DNA from: an uncultured Pelagibacteraceae bacterium
GTDB taxonomy: Bacteria; Pseudomonadota; Alphaproteobacteria; Pelagibacterales; Pelagibacteraceae
NCBI GenBank assembly: GCA_902530215.1
Contig: CABZZR010000002.1
Location: forward strand, 1-56,000
Direction of reading: 5' to 3'
DNA length: 56,000 bases
The translations under genes were made by a program, and so were the position numbers. Under the pieces are notes generated by a model. It had not been told where the DNA came from and ran no database searches. It saw nothing but the letters and a program-made list of their open reading frames with translations. The stretch's first letter is position 1; every line of letters begins with the position of its first letter. Positions 26,704 through 34,390 of the stretch are shown one piece after another.

Positions 26704-26727
26704 ATGGTATAAAATTTAAAATATTAG

Positions 26728-28080
26728 TTATTTAATAAATTCTTTAGGAGATGTGTTAAACAAATTAAAAGAACTCTTTTCTCTAATTTCTATGGCAGAT
26801 AATTGAGATCCAGCCTTATACAGGCCCGTCTTCGGCCCTAACAACTTTCCTTGTCTAATATATTCGGGATAGGTTACGCAACATAATCCGTGTAAGCCTA
26901 CTAATGATTTCTTTTTAAATTTTCTCGGAATATCGCCTTCATCAATTCTATCAAAATTACCCGCGTTGCTTTCTTTCCAAATCCATCCGGATTCTTCTTT
27001 TGCTGCCAGTAGGGAGTCATATCCAGAGTTAAGAAGTATCTCTATCATTTTATCAATCATATCTTTATCTCTGAATGGAAAAGTTTCCTCCAAATGAACA
27101 ATTAGATCAGGATATTTATAATTTTTTTCTATCATTTCTAATGAATATTTTTGTACATTCTCTAAACTTATTTTTGGACTTGATAGTCTTTTGGGTCTTA
27201 AAAAAGGGCATTTGGCATCATGATTAATTGCTATTTTTTTTGTTTCTTTATTATCGGTAGATACAAAAATTTCTTTAATATATTTTGACTGTTTAGCCGA
27301 TTTTATAGTTAGAGCTAATAATGGTTTTTTTTTAATAAAATTAGTTTTACCCTTGACTGGAATAATTGCAATAATATTTAATCTTTTGGGATCAATAGAT
27401 CCTTCTGTAAAATTTAAATCTTGTTTCTGAATTATATTAACTACATTTTTTAGTCGTTCGAGATTACCGTCTTGATGTATGCCGTGATAGTGGTATACGC
27501 TAGCCTCAGGTTCGTAAAGAATTTTCCAGCCTTTAGAAATAATTTTTTTTGCCCATATTCTATCTTCAATATTAGTTATTTTTTCATCAAACTTATTTTT
27601 TTTCCATAAACTTTTTCTTAATATTGAATTTGCATTATGAAAAAAACTATCTTTTACTTGTATTCTTCTATCTAATCCAAATACTAAAAAAAGATCTCTT
27701 TTGTCAGCATCAGAAGAAAATTTCATTGGTTGTTGCCTTCCGTATGCTCCTGCTACATTAGGATTATTCTTTAGTGCAGATACTAAGCTTTTAAGCCAAC
27801 TTGTGCTTTTAGGAATACAATGAGCAGAAAGGCAAACTATATAATCTCCTTTTGAATTTTCTATTCCAAGATTTAAAGATTTTCCCGGCAAATATTTTTT
27901 AATCTTAACTATTTTTTTTACTCCCAATTTTTTAGCTTTACTGACAGTTTTATCTTTACTTGAATTGTCTACAATTATTATTTCAAAATTTTTGTATGAT
28001 TGGGAGTTAATTGCTTTTATACAAGAAGAAATCCATCTTTCTTCGTTTTTTGTTCTTATAATTATAGATACTAAAGGCAT
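26728..28080 (-). CDS. Fusion: family 2 glycosyltransferase + CMP-sialate-synthetase-like domain
   Basis: 450 residues carrying two domains. Residues 1 to about 225 are GT2: PLVSIIIRTKNEERWISSCI, FEIIIVDNSSKDKTVSKA, GDYIVCLSAHCIP, and WILYEPEASVYHYHG-like tail motifs. From about 235 the chain restarts as a NeuA-type nucleotidyltransferase: NIIAIIPVKG in place of the usual IPARGGSK, EIFVSTDNKETKKIA, FLRPKRLSS, LIVHLEETFPFRDKDMID. The activating loop lacks the usual Arg (PVKG instead of PARxGS), so activity of the second domain is uncertain. A protein that both activates and transfers an acidic sugar is unusual. It begins one base after the stop of the 28081 gene. Confidence 0.85.
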   Translation of the reverse strand: MPLVSIIIRTKNEERWISSCIKAINSQSYKNFEIIIVDNSSKDKTVSKAKKLGVKKIVKIKKYLPGKSLNLGIENSKGDYIVCLSAHCIPKSTSWLKSLVSALKNNPNVAGAYGRQQPMKFSSDADKRDLFLVFGLDRRIQVKDSFFHNANSILRKSLWKKNKFDEKITNIEDRIWAKKIISKGWKILYEPEASVYHYHGIHQDGNLERLKNVVNIIQKQDLNFTEGSIDPKRLNIIAIIPVKGKTNFIKKKPLLALTIKSAKQSKYIKEIFVSTDNKETKKIAINHDAKCPFLRPKRLSSPKISLENVQKYSLEMIEKNYKYPDLIVHLEETFPFRDKDMIDKMIEILLNSGYDSLLAAKEESGWIWKESNAGNFDRIDEGDIPRKFKKKSLVGLHGLCCVTYPEYIRQGKLLGPKTGLYKAGSQLSAIEIREKSSFNLFNTSPKEFIK

Positions 28081-29118
28081 TTAAATTAATTTAACTTTAT
28101 ATTTTTTTGATAACTTAATTAAGTTTTTGAATAATTTTTGTTCAATAGGTATGCCTGTTTTTTTTCTTAATATAGAACAATACACTTCCTTATCATTTGG
28201 TAATAAAATTTTTTCCTTTTTTTTATTTGGTTCTTTTCTAACAGAAACTGACATTTTTTTTAGTCTTGATGCAAAACTTTTTTTACTTACACAAGCGTCA
28301 GATCTTATTGTTAGGTAAAACTGGCCTAGCTTCCTTTTTTTCTTTAAAGAATATTTATACATTGAAGGTATATCTCTTCCATAATTCATTCCTGTAAAAA
28401 TAGAACAGAAAATTTCAACCATTGCGGATAAACCAAAACCTTTATAATCCCCGATCGACAATAAGCTAGTTGCTTTAAATGGATCTGTCGTAATTTTTCC
28501 AAATTTATCAGCTGCTACATTTTCTGGTAATTTCTTTTTTAAATTTTTGTAATTCATTAATTTGTTCCATGTAAACTTTGATGTAGACATATCTAAACAA
28601 AAAGGTTCTTCATTTTTTCTTGGTGCGGCAAAACAAATTGGATTAGTTCCAAAAAATGGTCTAATACCATTAAATGTTAATTGTAAGGCGTCAGCATGGG
28701 TAAAAGCTAAAACAATATAACCTTTTTTCGCAGCATCAAGTACTATAGGGGCCATCGCACCTGGATGGCTTGAATTTTTAACTGCAACAACGCTTAGCCC
28801 ATATTTATTTGTTAATTGCATTGATTTATTTATTGCCTTGATTCCTGCCGCATGTCCAAAAGCATGATCCGCATCTAACAAGTAAACAGATGGAAATTTT
28901 TTTATAAATTTAAAATTAGGCTTAGGATTCTTTCTGCCTTTTATTGCTGACTCGATGTAATGAGGTAATAATTTTATTCCATGTGAATCTACTCCTCGAA
29001 GCGATGCCTCACACAATCCTTTGCTAACTGCGTTAGTTGAAAATTTATCTAAGCCTGACTTTGACAGAATTGCTTTAACAAATTTATATAACTTATTATA
29101 ACCGATTCTAATTACCAT
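28081..29118 (-). CDS. Malate/L-lactate dehydrogenase-family (Ldh2-type) oxidoreductase
   Basis: About 345 residues from ATG 29118, chosen because it reduces the overlap with the upstream gene to 11 bases; a start ten codons earlier is possible. Family motifs: CEASLRGVDSHGIKLLPHY near residue 45, LLDADHAFGHAAGIKA, VVAVKNSSHPGAMAPIVL, FFGTNPICFAAP and GDYKGFGLSAMVEIF. The His of VDSHG is the expected catalytic acid. Members reduce 2-keto acids (malate, lactate, sulfolactate, ureidoglycolate, cyclic imino acids) with NAD(P)H. Here it sits with a MocA-type dehydrogenase and an FAD dehydrogenase, so it may act on a sugar acid. The substrate is unknown. Confidence 0.88.
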   Translation of the reverse strand: MVIRIGYNKLYKFVKAILSKSGLDKFSTNAVSKGLCEASLRGVDSHGIKLLPHYIESAIKGRKNPKPNFKFIKKFPSVYLLDADHAFGHAAGIKAINKSMQLTNKYGLSVVAVKNSSHPGAMAPIVLDAAKKGYIVLAFTHADALQLTFNGIRPFFGTNPICFAAPRKNEEPFCLDMSTSKFTWNKLMNYKNLKKKLPENVAADKFGKITTDPFKATSLLSIGDYKGFGLSAMVEIFCSIFTGMNYGRDIPSMYKYSLKKKRKLGQFYLTIRSDACVSKKSFASRLKKMSVSVRKEPNKKKEKILLPNDKEVYCSILRKKTGIPIEQKLFKNLIKLSKKYKVKLI

Positions 29119-30283
29119 AAAATTTGATAGAAATTGTTTTATTTCCACTTTTGATACTTTTCTTTACTGCATCACTTACCAAAGTCGAAATAAAAGAACT
29201 TTTAAATGAAGGTCTAGTTTTTTGTAATTTTTTTATTGAAGTTTTATTTGATTTAAAATCTTTTACATCTTTTATAAATCTTATAACACTTTTAATTCCA
29301 TACCCATCAAATATATAACGTTTATTATCTTCATCTAAATAAGATGATGTAAAATATGGGTTATAATCATGCACTCCTTCATAATCACTTACATAATTAA
29401 CTCCTCTATTTTTTTGATCCGCAAAAAATCTTCCTTTTGTTCCAACTATATTTATTTTTTGATCAGACATTGCTGTAGATTTATTCGGATCTATCCAGTT
29501 AGTTGTTATAGTTGAAACAAATTTTCCTCCATATTTTCTTTTCCATTCTATTACTGTTTGAATAGAGTCCCATGTATTTATTTTTTTTCTTTTTAAATAA
29601 TCTTTTTGTCCCCAAGCTGTTACTTTTGCTGGATAAAATCCAGTTAAAAAATATAGTAAATCTACATAATGTACGCCTAAATATTGAAAAATATTACTTT
29701 TAGAAACCCATTTTTTAAAATGTAATTCAGGAATAATTTTTCTTTGACTATATTCTACAACAGAATATTGCAATTTACCTAGTTTATCTTCTTCTATCAT
29801 TTTTTTGAAAAGCATGTTTGACTCGTCTAATCTTTTGTGAAATTCAACTTGGCATATAACATTTTTACTTTTTCTTTCTGCATTAAGCATTTTTTTTGCA
29901 TCTCTTATGTTTGAAGCCATTGGCTTGACAACAAGACAATGTATGCCTCTTTTTATTAAATTTAAAGCAATCTCACAGTGCGTGTGATCAGGAGTCGCAA
30001 TAATTGCTAAATCTGGACTTAGCTCTTTTGCAATTTCTAAATATGATTTTCTATTTCTTGGTGAGTTATGATAATAAAAATTTGGTTTTACTCCAATTTT
30101 TCTTGAAAGTTTTTGTCCTATTTTGATACATTTTCTTGTTGATGATAAATTCGTTGTTGAAATAAAAATTTTATCTACAAGTTTACTTTTTTGAGCTTGA
30201 AGAACTGCGGGCAAGATTGTACCAAAATTTTTATAACCATCACCCCGCACATATATACCCCCGCCAATTATTAATATATTCAT
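29108..30283 (-). CDS. Gfo/Idh/MocA-family oxidoreductase
   Basis: A 391-residue NAD(P)-dependent dehydrogenase: ILIIGGGIYVRGDGY (an unusually modified glycine motif), LAIIATPDHTHCEIAL, HCLVVKPMASNIRDA with Lys in the VKP motif (EKP in most relatives), and FQYLGVHYVDLLYFLTG with the catalytic His. The C-terminal beta domain is complete. It probably interconverts hydroxyl and keto groups on a sugar or sugar acid. It is the second MocA-type gene in the window and is not close in sequence to the one at 21324. It overlaps the Ldh2-type gene downstream. Confidence 0.85.
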   Translation of the reverse strand: MNILIIGGGIYVRGDGYKNFGTILPAVLQAQKSKLVDKIFISTTNLSSTRKCIKIGQKLSRKIGVKPNFYYHNSPRNRKSYLEIAKELSPDLAIIATPDHTHCEIALNLIKRGIHCLVVKPMASNIRDAKKMLNAERKSKNVICQVEFHKRLDESNMLFKKMIEEDKLGKLQYSVVEYSQRKIIPELHFKKWVSKSNIFQYLGVHYVDLLYFLTGFYPAKVTAWGQKDYLKRKKINTWDSIQTVIEWKRKYGGKFVSTITTNWIDPNKSTAMSDQKINIVGTKGRFFADQKNRGVNYVSDYEGVHDYNPYFTSSYLDEDNKRYIFDGYGIKSVIRFIKDVKDFKSNKTSIKKLQKTRPSFKSSFISTLVSDAVKKSIKSGNKTISIKFYGN

Positions 30284-30312
30284 AATTTTATTCCTTTCTA
30301 TTTAATAACATA

Positions 30313-31422
30313 CTACAAATTTTGTTTTACTTGGTTAAAAACATGTTCTCCAATTGCAAGACTTGCTGTCAATCCCGGAGACTCTATTCCCCAAATATCT
30401 AGCCAACCCTGATTGATGCCCCACTCGAATTTAAAATCCTCTAATTCTAAGTTCTTCGTTTTAATTTTTGGTCTAATGCCAGCAATATCAAGAGTAAGTT
30501 TTTTTTCATCTAATTCTGGAAAATATTTTTTAATTGCTGGTGCAAATCTATTAATTAAATTTTTAGATACATTAAAATCAGTCTTGCTTTTTGTGTATTG
30601 TAAAGTAGGTCCAAACCTCAAACCTCCCCATAAATCTGGGGTAGCATCTGCACGTTCCATAATTTTTCCAGGAATTAGTGCTGGGTATATAATATGACTA
30701 AATGGAGCCTTGCCTGAGTATCTAAGATATTCTCCTTTTGCAAAATTTTCCTCAGGGATTTTTATGTTGGAATTAATTTTTTTACTTATTTCAACTGAAT
30801 CTAATCCCGCGGCATTAATAACAATATTGCTGGTAATCTTATAAAGCTCATTACCCTTCAATTTTACTGTCCATTTGTTTAAACTAAATTCTGCATCTAA
30901 AAATATAGAAAGTGGAGAAAAAATTGCTCCATTATCCTCACTTATTTTTAATAAACTTTGCATATATGCATGACTATCGATTATTCCAGAAGTAGGTGAA
31001 AACAGTGCATTTTTGGCATTAAGTAATGGTTCATACTTTTTAATATCATTTGAAGAATAATACTTTAAATCCTTTACTCCATTTTCTCCAGCTTGTTGCT
31101 CAATTTGTTCAAGAACTCCACGATCTTCCACTTCATTTATAATAAAAAATTTTCCTACTTGTTTGTGAGATACTTTATATTTTTTGCAATATTCGTATAA
31201 AAGACTTTTCCCTCTTATGCATAAAGAACTTTTAAGAGAATTTTTTTTGTAATAAATGCCTGCATGAATAACCTCGGTATTACGTGATGAAACCCCTGTT
31301 CCAAAATTTTTTTCCTTTTCTATTAAAACTACTCTAATATTATTTTTTGAGAGGAAATAACTTATAGCAAGACCAATAACTCCAGCACCAATTATTAAAA
31401 CATCTGTATCTGTTTTTGACAC
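30313..31422 (-). CDS. FAD-dependent oxidoreductase, L-2-hydroxyglutarate dehydrogenase-like
   Basis: A 369-residue DAO-fold flavoprotein: DVLIIGAGVIGLAISYFLSK dinucleotide-binding motif, VVLIEKEKNFGTGVSSRNTEVIHAGIYY (the SSRN.EVIHAGIYY block is specific for LhgO-like proteins), IVINAAGLDSVEIS and GIRPKI near the C-terminus. LhgO oxidises L-2-hydroxyglutarate and feeds electrons to the quinone pool. In this island the substrate may instead be a 2-hydroxy acid arising in nonulosonate-type synthesis (inference). Neighbours in the same run are MocA-type and Ldh2-type dehydrogenases and a HisC-like aminotransferase, spaced 2-29 bases apart. Confidence 0.88.
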   Translation of the reverse strand: MSKTDTDVLIIGAGVIGLAISYFLSKNNIRVVLIEKEKNFGTGVSSRNTEVIHAGIYYKKNSLKSSLCIRGKSLLYEYCKKYKVSHKQVGKFFIINEVEDRGVLEQIEQQAGENGVKDLKYYSSNDIKKYEPLLNAKNALFSPTSGIIDSHAYMQSLLKISEDNGAIFSPLSIFLDAEFSLNKWTVKLKGNELYKITSNIVINAAGLDSVEISKKINSNIKIPEENFAKGEYLRYSGKAPFSHIIYPALIPGKIMERADATPDLWGGLRFGPTLQYTKSKTDFNVSKNLINRFAPAIKKYFPELDEKKLTLDIAGIRPKIKTKNLELEDFKFEWGINQGWLDIWGIESPGLTASLAIGEHVFNQVKQNL

Positions 31423-31423
31423 T

Positions 31424-32509
31424 TTAAATATATTTAATTGATTTTAAAATTTTTATTAAACTATTGAAAAAATATTTCATATTTTTTTCTGAACTTCCTG
31501 AAAGACAGAAACCACGATCAAAAGGGCTTGGCCATCCACTTCTAACATAAATTTTTTTGTATTTTAATTTTTTTACAACTGTTGAATTAATTTTTCTACT
31601 TTTTAAATTTATAAAAATATAATTACCTGTTTTTCCACCATTACATTCTATATTTGTTTTATTAAGGTTATATTTTAAATACTGTAAGCCTCTTTTAACT
31701 TCATTTATATTTTTAATTATTACTTTATAATTATCAATAAAAAAACTTGCTATCTCAGATGATATTGTATTTGTTTCATAACCTGATCTTATTTTTGAAA
31801 TATATTTGATATTTTGTTTGCTACCTATTAAGTAACCTAATCTTATCCCTGCTAAACCAAAAGCTTTTGAAAAAGATCTCATAATAAAAATATTTTGATA
31901 TTTTTTAATTAATTTTAGTGCAGTAGGACCTCCAAAAGGATAATAAACTTCGTCTATAACTAATAAAACTTTTCTTTTTTTGCAATAACTTGCTAACTTT
32001 TTTATTTTATTTAGATCTACTATACTCTCTATAGGGACATTTGGATTTGGCAAAAAAACTAAAGCTGTATTTTTATCAATAAGATTATATATTTTATTAA
32101 ATTTTAATTCGTAATTATTATCATAATCTATAGTTTTTATTTTGAGATTAAACATTTGCGCATAAACTGCATACATCGCAAATGTAGGTTTAGGAAAAAT
32201 TATATTACTTTTACCTGGCACAGTCATAGTCTCTAGCAGCGATTTAATTGCACCAGATACTCCTTCGGTTAAAAAAATCTTATTTTCATCTATTCCTAAC
32301 CATTTTGATAATTTTTTATAAAAATTATCAAGCTCAGGGTAATAATTTAATTTTATTTTTTTTAATCTTTTTGCTAGTTTATTTTTTATTTTTGTATCAT
32401 ATGGAATTAAAAGCTCGTTCCTATTTAAAAATAATGCCTTATTGTCTTTTTTTTTATTTTCTACTTTTTTTCTTATCAATTTGCTTAAATAAATTTTTTT
32501 AATATACAT
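31424..32509 (-). CDS. Class I/II PLP-dependent aminotransferase, HisC-like
   Basis: 361 residues of the fold-type I family that includes histidinol-phosphate aminotransferase. Seen: LFLNRNELLIPYD, NKIFLTEGVSGAIKSLL, VFLPNPNVPIESIVD, LLVIDEVYYPFGG and IFIMRSFSKAFGLAGIRLGYL, where the Lys of SFSKAFGLAG binds PLP. The usual NPNNPTG strand is altered to NPNVPIES, a sign of divergent substrate choice. Located beside a CMP-sugar synthetase and three dehydrogenases, it may aminate a keto acid used for the glycan rather than make histidine. Sequence alone does not settle that. Confidence 0.87.
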   Translation of the reverse strand: MYIKKIYLSKLIRKKVENKKKDNKALFLNRNELLIPYDTKIKNKLAKRLKKIKLNYYPELDNFYKKLSKWLGIDENKIFLTEGVSGAIKSLLETMTVPGKSNIIFPKPTFAMYAVYAQMFNLKIKTIDYDNNYELKFNKIYNLIDKNTALVFLPNPNVPIESIVDLNKIKKLASYCKKRKVLLVIDEVYYPFGGPTALKLIKKYQNIFIMRSFSKAFGLAGIRLGYLIGSKQNIKYISKIRSGYETNTISSEIASFFIDNYKVIIKNINEVKRGLQYLKYNLNKTNIECNGGKTGNYIFINLKSRKINSTVVKKLKYKKIYVRSGWPSPFDRGFCLSGSSEKNMKYFFNSLIKILKSIKYI

Positions 32510-32515
32510 GGTAAT

Positions 32516-33220
32516 TTATAAAGTTTTGTCGTACTTAATTTTTTTTTTATTTTTTCTAGATGAAATTATTGCCTCCAAAAGTTTTATATCCTCTTTTGTT
32601 TTGACTATAACCCCTGATAAAGGATCAACTTTATAATAACCTACTTTGCCATGTAAAATTGCATAACCCTTTTTTTTCATCGCTCTTAAAAAGGTTTTTT
32701 TTGACCACATCATTATAGAGTAACAAAACTCACTTACAGGTATTAACTTTTGTGTTTGTTGAAATTTTTTATTAAGTGAAAAATTTACAGGTTTTTTATT
32801 AAAGACAAAATGTACCTTTTTATCAACAACTGTAATTAAACTATTAAGTCTCTTTTTAATAAAATACTTTACAACCTTTCTTATTTCTTTCGATGACTGC
32901 AAAGGAGAAATTGGATTTACCCAAACAATAAAATCGCAATCATTTTTTTTTATAAAATCCAAAACAACATTATCTGATTTAACGCTTGATTTACCTATGT
33001 TTTTTGGTCTTAAATAGAAATCCACATTATGCTTTTTTGCTACTTTTTTAAAAATTGGCGAATCTGAATTTACAAATATCTTGTGAAAAACGCAGGATTT
33101 TTTGGCAGCATCAATTGAATATGAGATTAATGGTTTTTTGTTAAGCATTACCAAATTTTTTAATTTAAGTCTTGTGCTTCCTTTTCTCGCAGGAATCATT
33201 GCAATTATTTTTTTTCTCAT
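32516..33220 (-). CDS. CMP-N-acetylneuraminate synthetase-like cytidylyltransferase
   Basis: A 234-residue NeuA-type enzyme: IIAMIPARKGSTRLKLKNLV (CTP-binding loop intact), PLISYSIDAAKKS, KIFVNSDSPIFKKVA, FYLRPKNIG, IVWVNPISPLQSS and LEAIISSR at the end. It should activate an acidic sugar with CTP in the cytoplasm. It is distinct from the LegF-like protein at 43240 and from the fused NeuA-like domain at 26728. Its stop precedes the HisC-like start by 6 bases and its start overlaps the SGNH gene by 4. Confidence 0.88.
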   Translation of the reverse strand: MRKKIIAMIPARKGSTRLKLKNLVMLNKKPLISYSIDAAKKSCVFHKIFVNSDSPIFKKVAKKHNVDFYLRPKNIGKSSVKSDNVVLDFIKKNDCDFIVWVNPISPLQSSKEIRKVVKYFIKKRLNSLITVVDKKVHFVFNKKPVNFSLNKKFQQTQKLIPVSEFCYSIMMWSKKTFLRAMKKKGYAILHGKVGYYKVDPLSGVIVKTKEDIKLLEAIISSRKNKKKIKYDKTL

Positions 33221-34317
33221 TTTTTAATTAATTCTTTAATTGTTTGATCAACTACAGTTGCAAATAATTCATGCCCCTCTTTTGTAAAATGCATGTGATC
33301 CCAAAAATATTTTTTCTCGTAGGGCATGTATTTGTCTAATTCTTTCCAACTCACGTTTTCGTACTTTGTGGCAATTTCTTTTAATTTTGGATAAATTTTA
33401 TTTTCAAGAGCAGATGCATATACTTCTTCTCTTAAGATTTCAGGTATGTATAAAACCTTAGAATTTAGTTTTTTGCACATTTCAAAAATTAATTCTTTTC
33501 TAAAAAGAATATTTTCAATTATATTGTCATCTAATCTTTCTAAGCCTACTTTGCTATTCTCGGGCTCTGGTTTATAAATTGAATATAAACCATCAAGAAT
33601 TAATTTTCGTCTAAAGTTACCAAAATAAAAAATTAAAAATAATAAAGGAATATACTTTGTTAATTTAGGATACTTACTTAAGAGACTGGCAGAAAATTGT
33701 CCATATATATTTTGATAGTCTGGATGAATAGATTTTTCACTTAATGTGCCGTTTCTTAAGGGTGTTAAATCATTCTTATCTTGATAAAATATTAGTAAAT
33801 TTGGCTTAATAACAGGCAACCAACTTTGACATCTTATTAAGCTTTGTAAACTGCCCCATGCTCCTACTGAGAAATTGAAAACTAAAAATTTATCAATTCC
33901 TAATTTTTTTTGCAATTGACCTGGCCAAGTGTCTTCAAAATGTTCCATATCTTGTCCATGCGTCGTACTTCCTCCTATACAAACAATTTTATATGTTTTG
34001 GGATATTTTTTAAGTAATTCAAATATTGAATTCTCAGGATTAGTTTTCCTAAAACCTTCCTCAGTATGTACTAGTTGATTGAACTTATTTTTATAATTAG
34101 GATTTAATGTCCAGTTTGTAAATGGATGAGGTGCGAAAACAAACGTACTACCCATTTTATATTTATTCGATTTTGAAAAAGGAGATATTTTCGAGTCTAA
34201 ACTTAATAGCTCAAACATATTTCTCCTTGTATTTTTTTTTATAAATATAATTATAAATAATGGAAAAATAAATAAAATTAAAAAAATAGATAATAGTATA
34301 ATAATTGATATTGGCAT
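33217..34317 (-). CDS. Membrane-anchored SGNH/GDSL-like hydrolase
   Basis: 366 residues. An N-terminal hydrophobic helix (residues about 3-28) anchors it, with the catalytic domain probably periplasmic. Block I is IVCIGGSTTHGQDM, with the nucleophile Ser in GGST. Downstream are FNFSVGAWGSLQSLIRC, LLIFYQDKNDLTPL (the Asn block) and the C-terminal FWDHMHFTKEGHELFA providing Asp and His. SGNH proteins remove or add acetyl or other acyl groups; here it probably edits an O-acyl group on the surface glycan. It lies between a CMP-sugar synthetase and an orphan transferase in the same operon. Confidence 0.82.
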   Translation of the reverse strand: MPISIIILLSIFLILFIFPLFIIIFIKKNTRRNMFELLSLDSKISPFSKSNKYKMGSTFVFAPHPFTNWTLNPNYKNKFNQLVHTEEGFRKTNPENSIFELLKKYPKTYKIVCIGGSTTHGQDMEHFEDTWPGQLQKKLGIDKFLVFNFSVGAWGSLQSLIRCQSWLPVIKPNLLIFYQDKNDLTPLRNGTLSEKSIHPDYQNIYGQFSASLLSKYPKLTKYIPLLFLIFYFGNFRRKLILDGLYSIYKPEPENSKVGLERLDDNIIENILFRKELIFEMCKKLNSKVLYIPEILREEVYASALENKIYPKLKEIATKYENVSWKELDKYMPYEKKYFWDHMHFTKEGHELFATVVDQTIKELIKK

Positions 34318-34390
34318 TTTGTTATATTAAAACAAAGGATAAATATCCTCTGGAGGTGTTTTCTTTTTTTTCTTTTTTTTAAATATATTT

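Noticed and set aside
28081-33220. A phosphonate (PepM-based) pathway
   Set aside because: A cytidylyltransferase and an aminotransferase are present, but no phosphoenolpyruvate mutase or phosphonopyruvate decarboxylase can be seen.
34318-34390. A terminator or small gene in the 73-base gap
   Set aside because: The gap is mostly a pyrimidine-rich tract on the + strand with no clear stem-loop or start codon with a ribosome-binding site.
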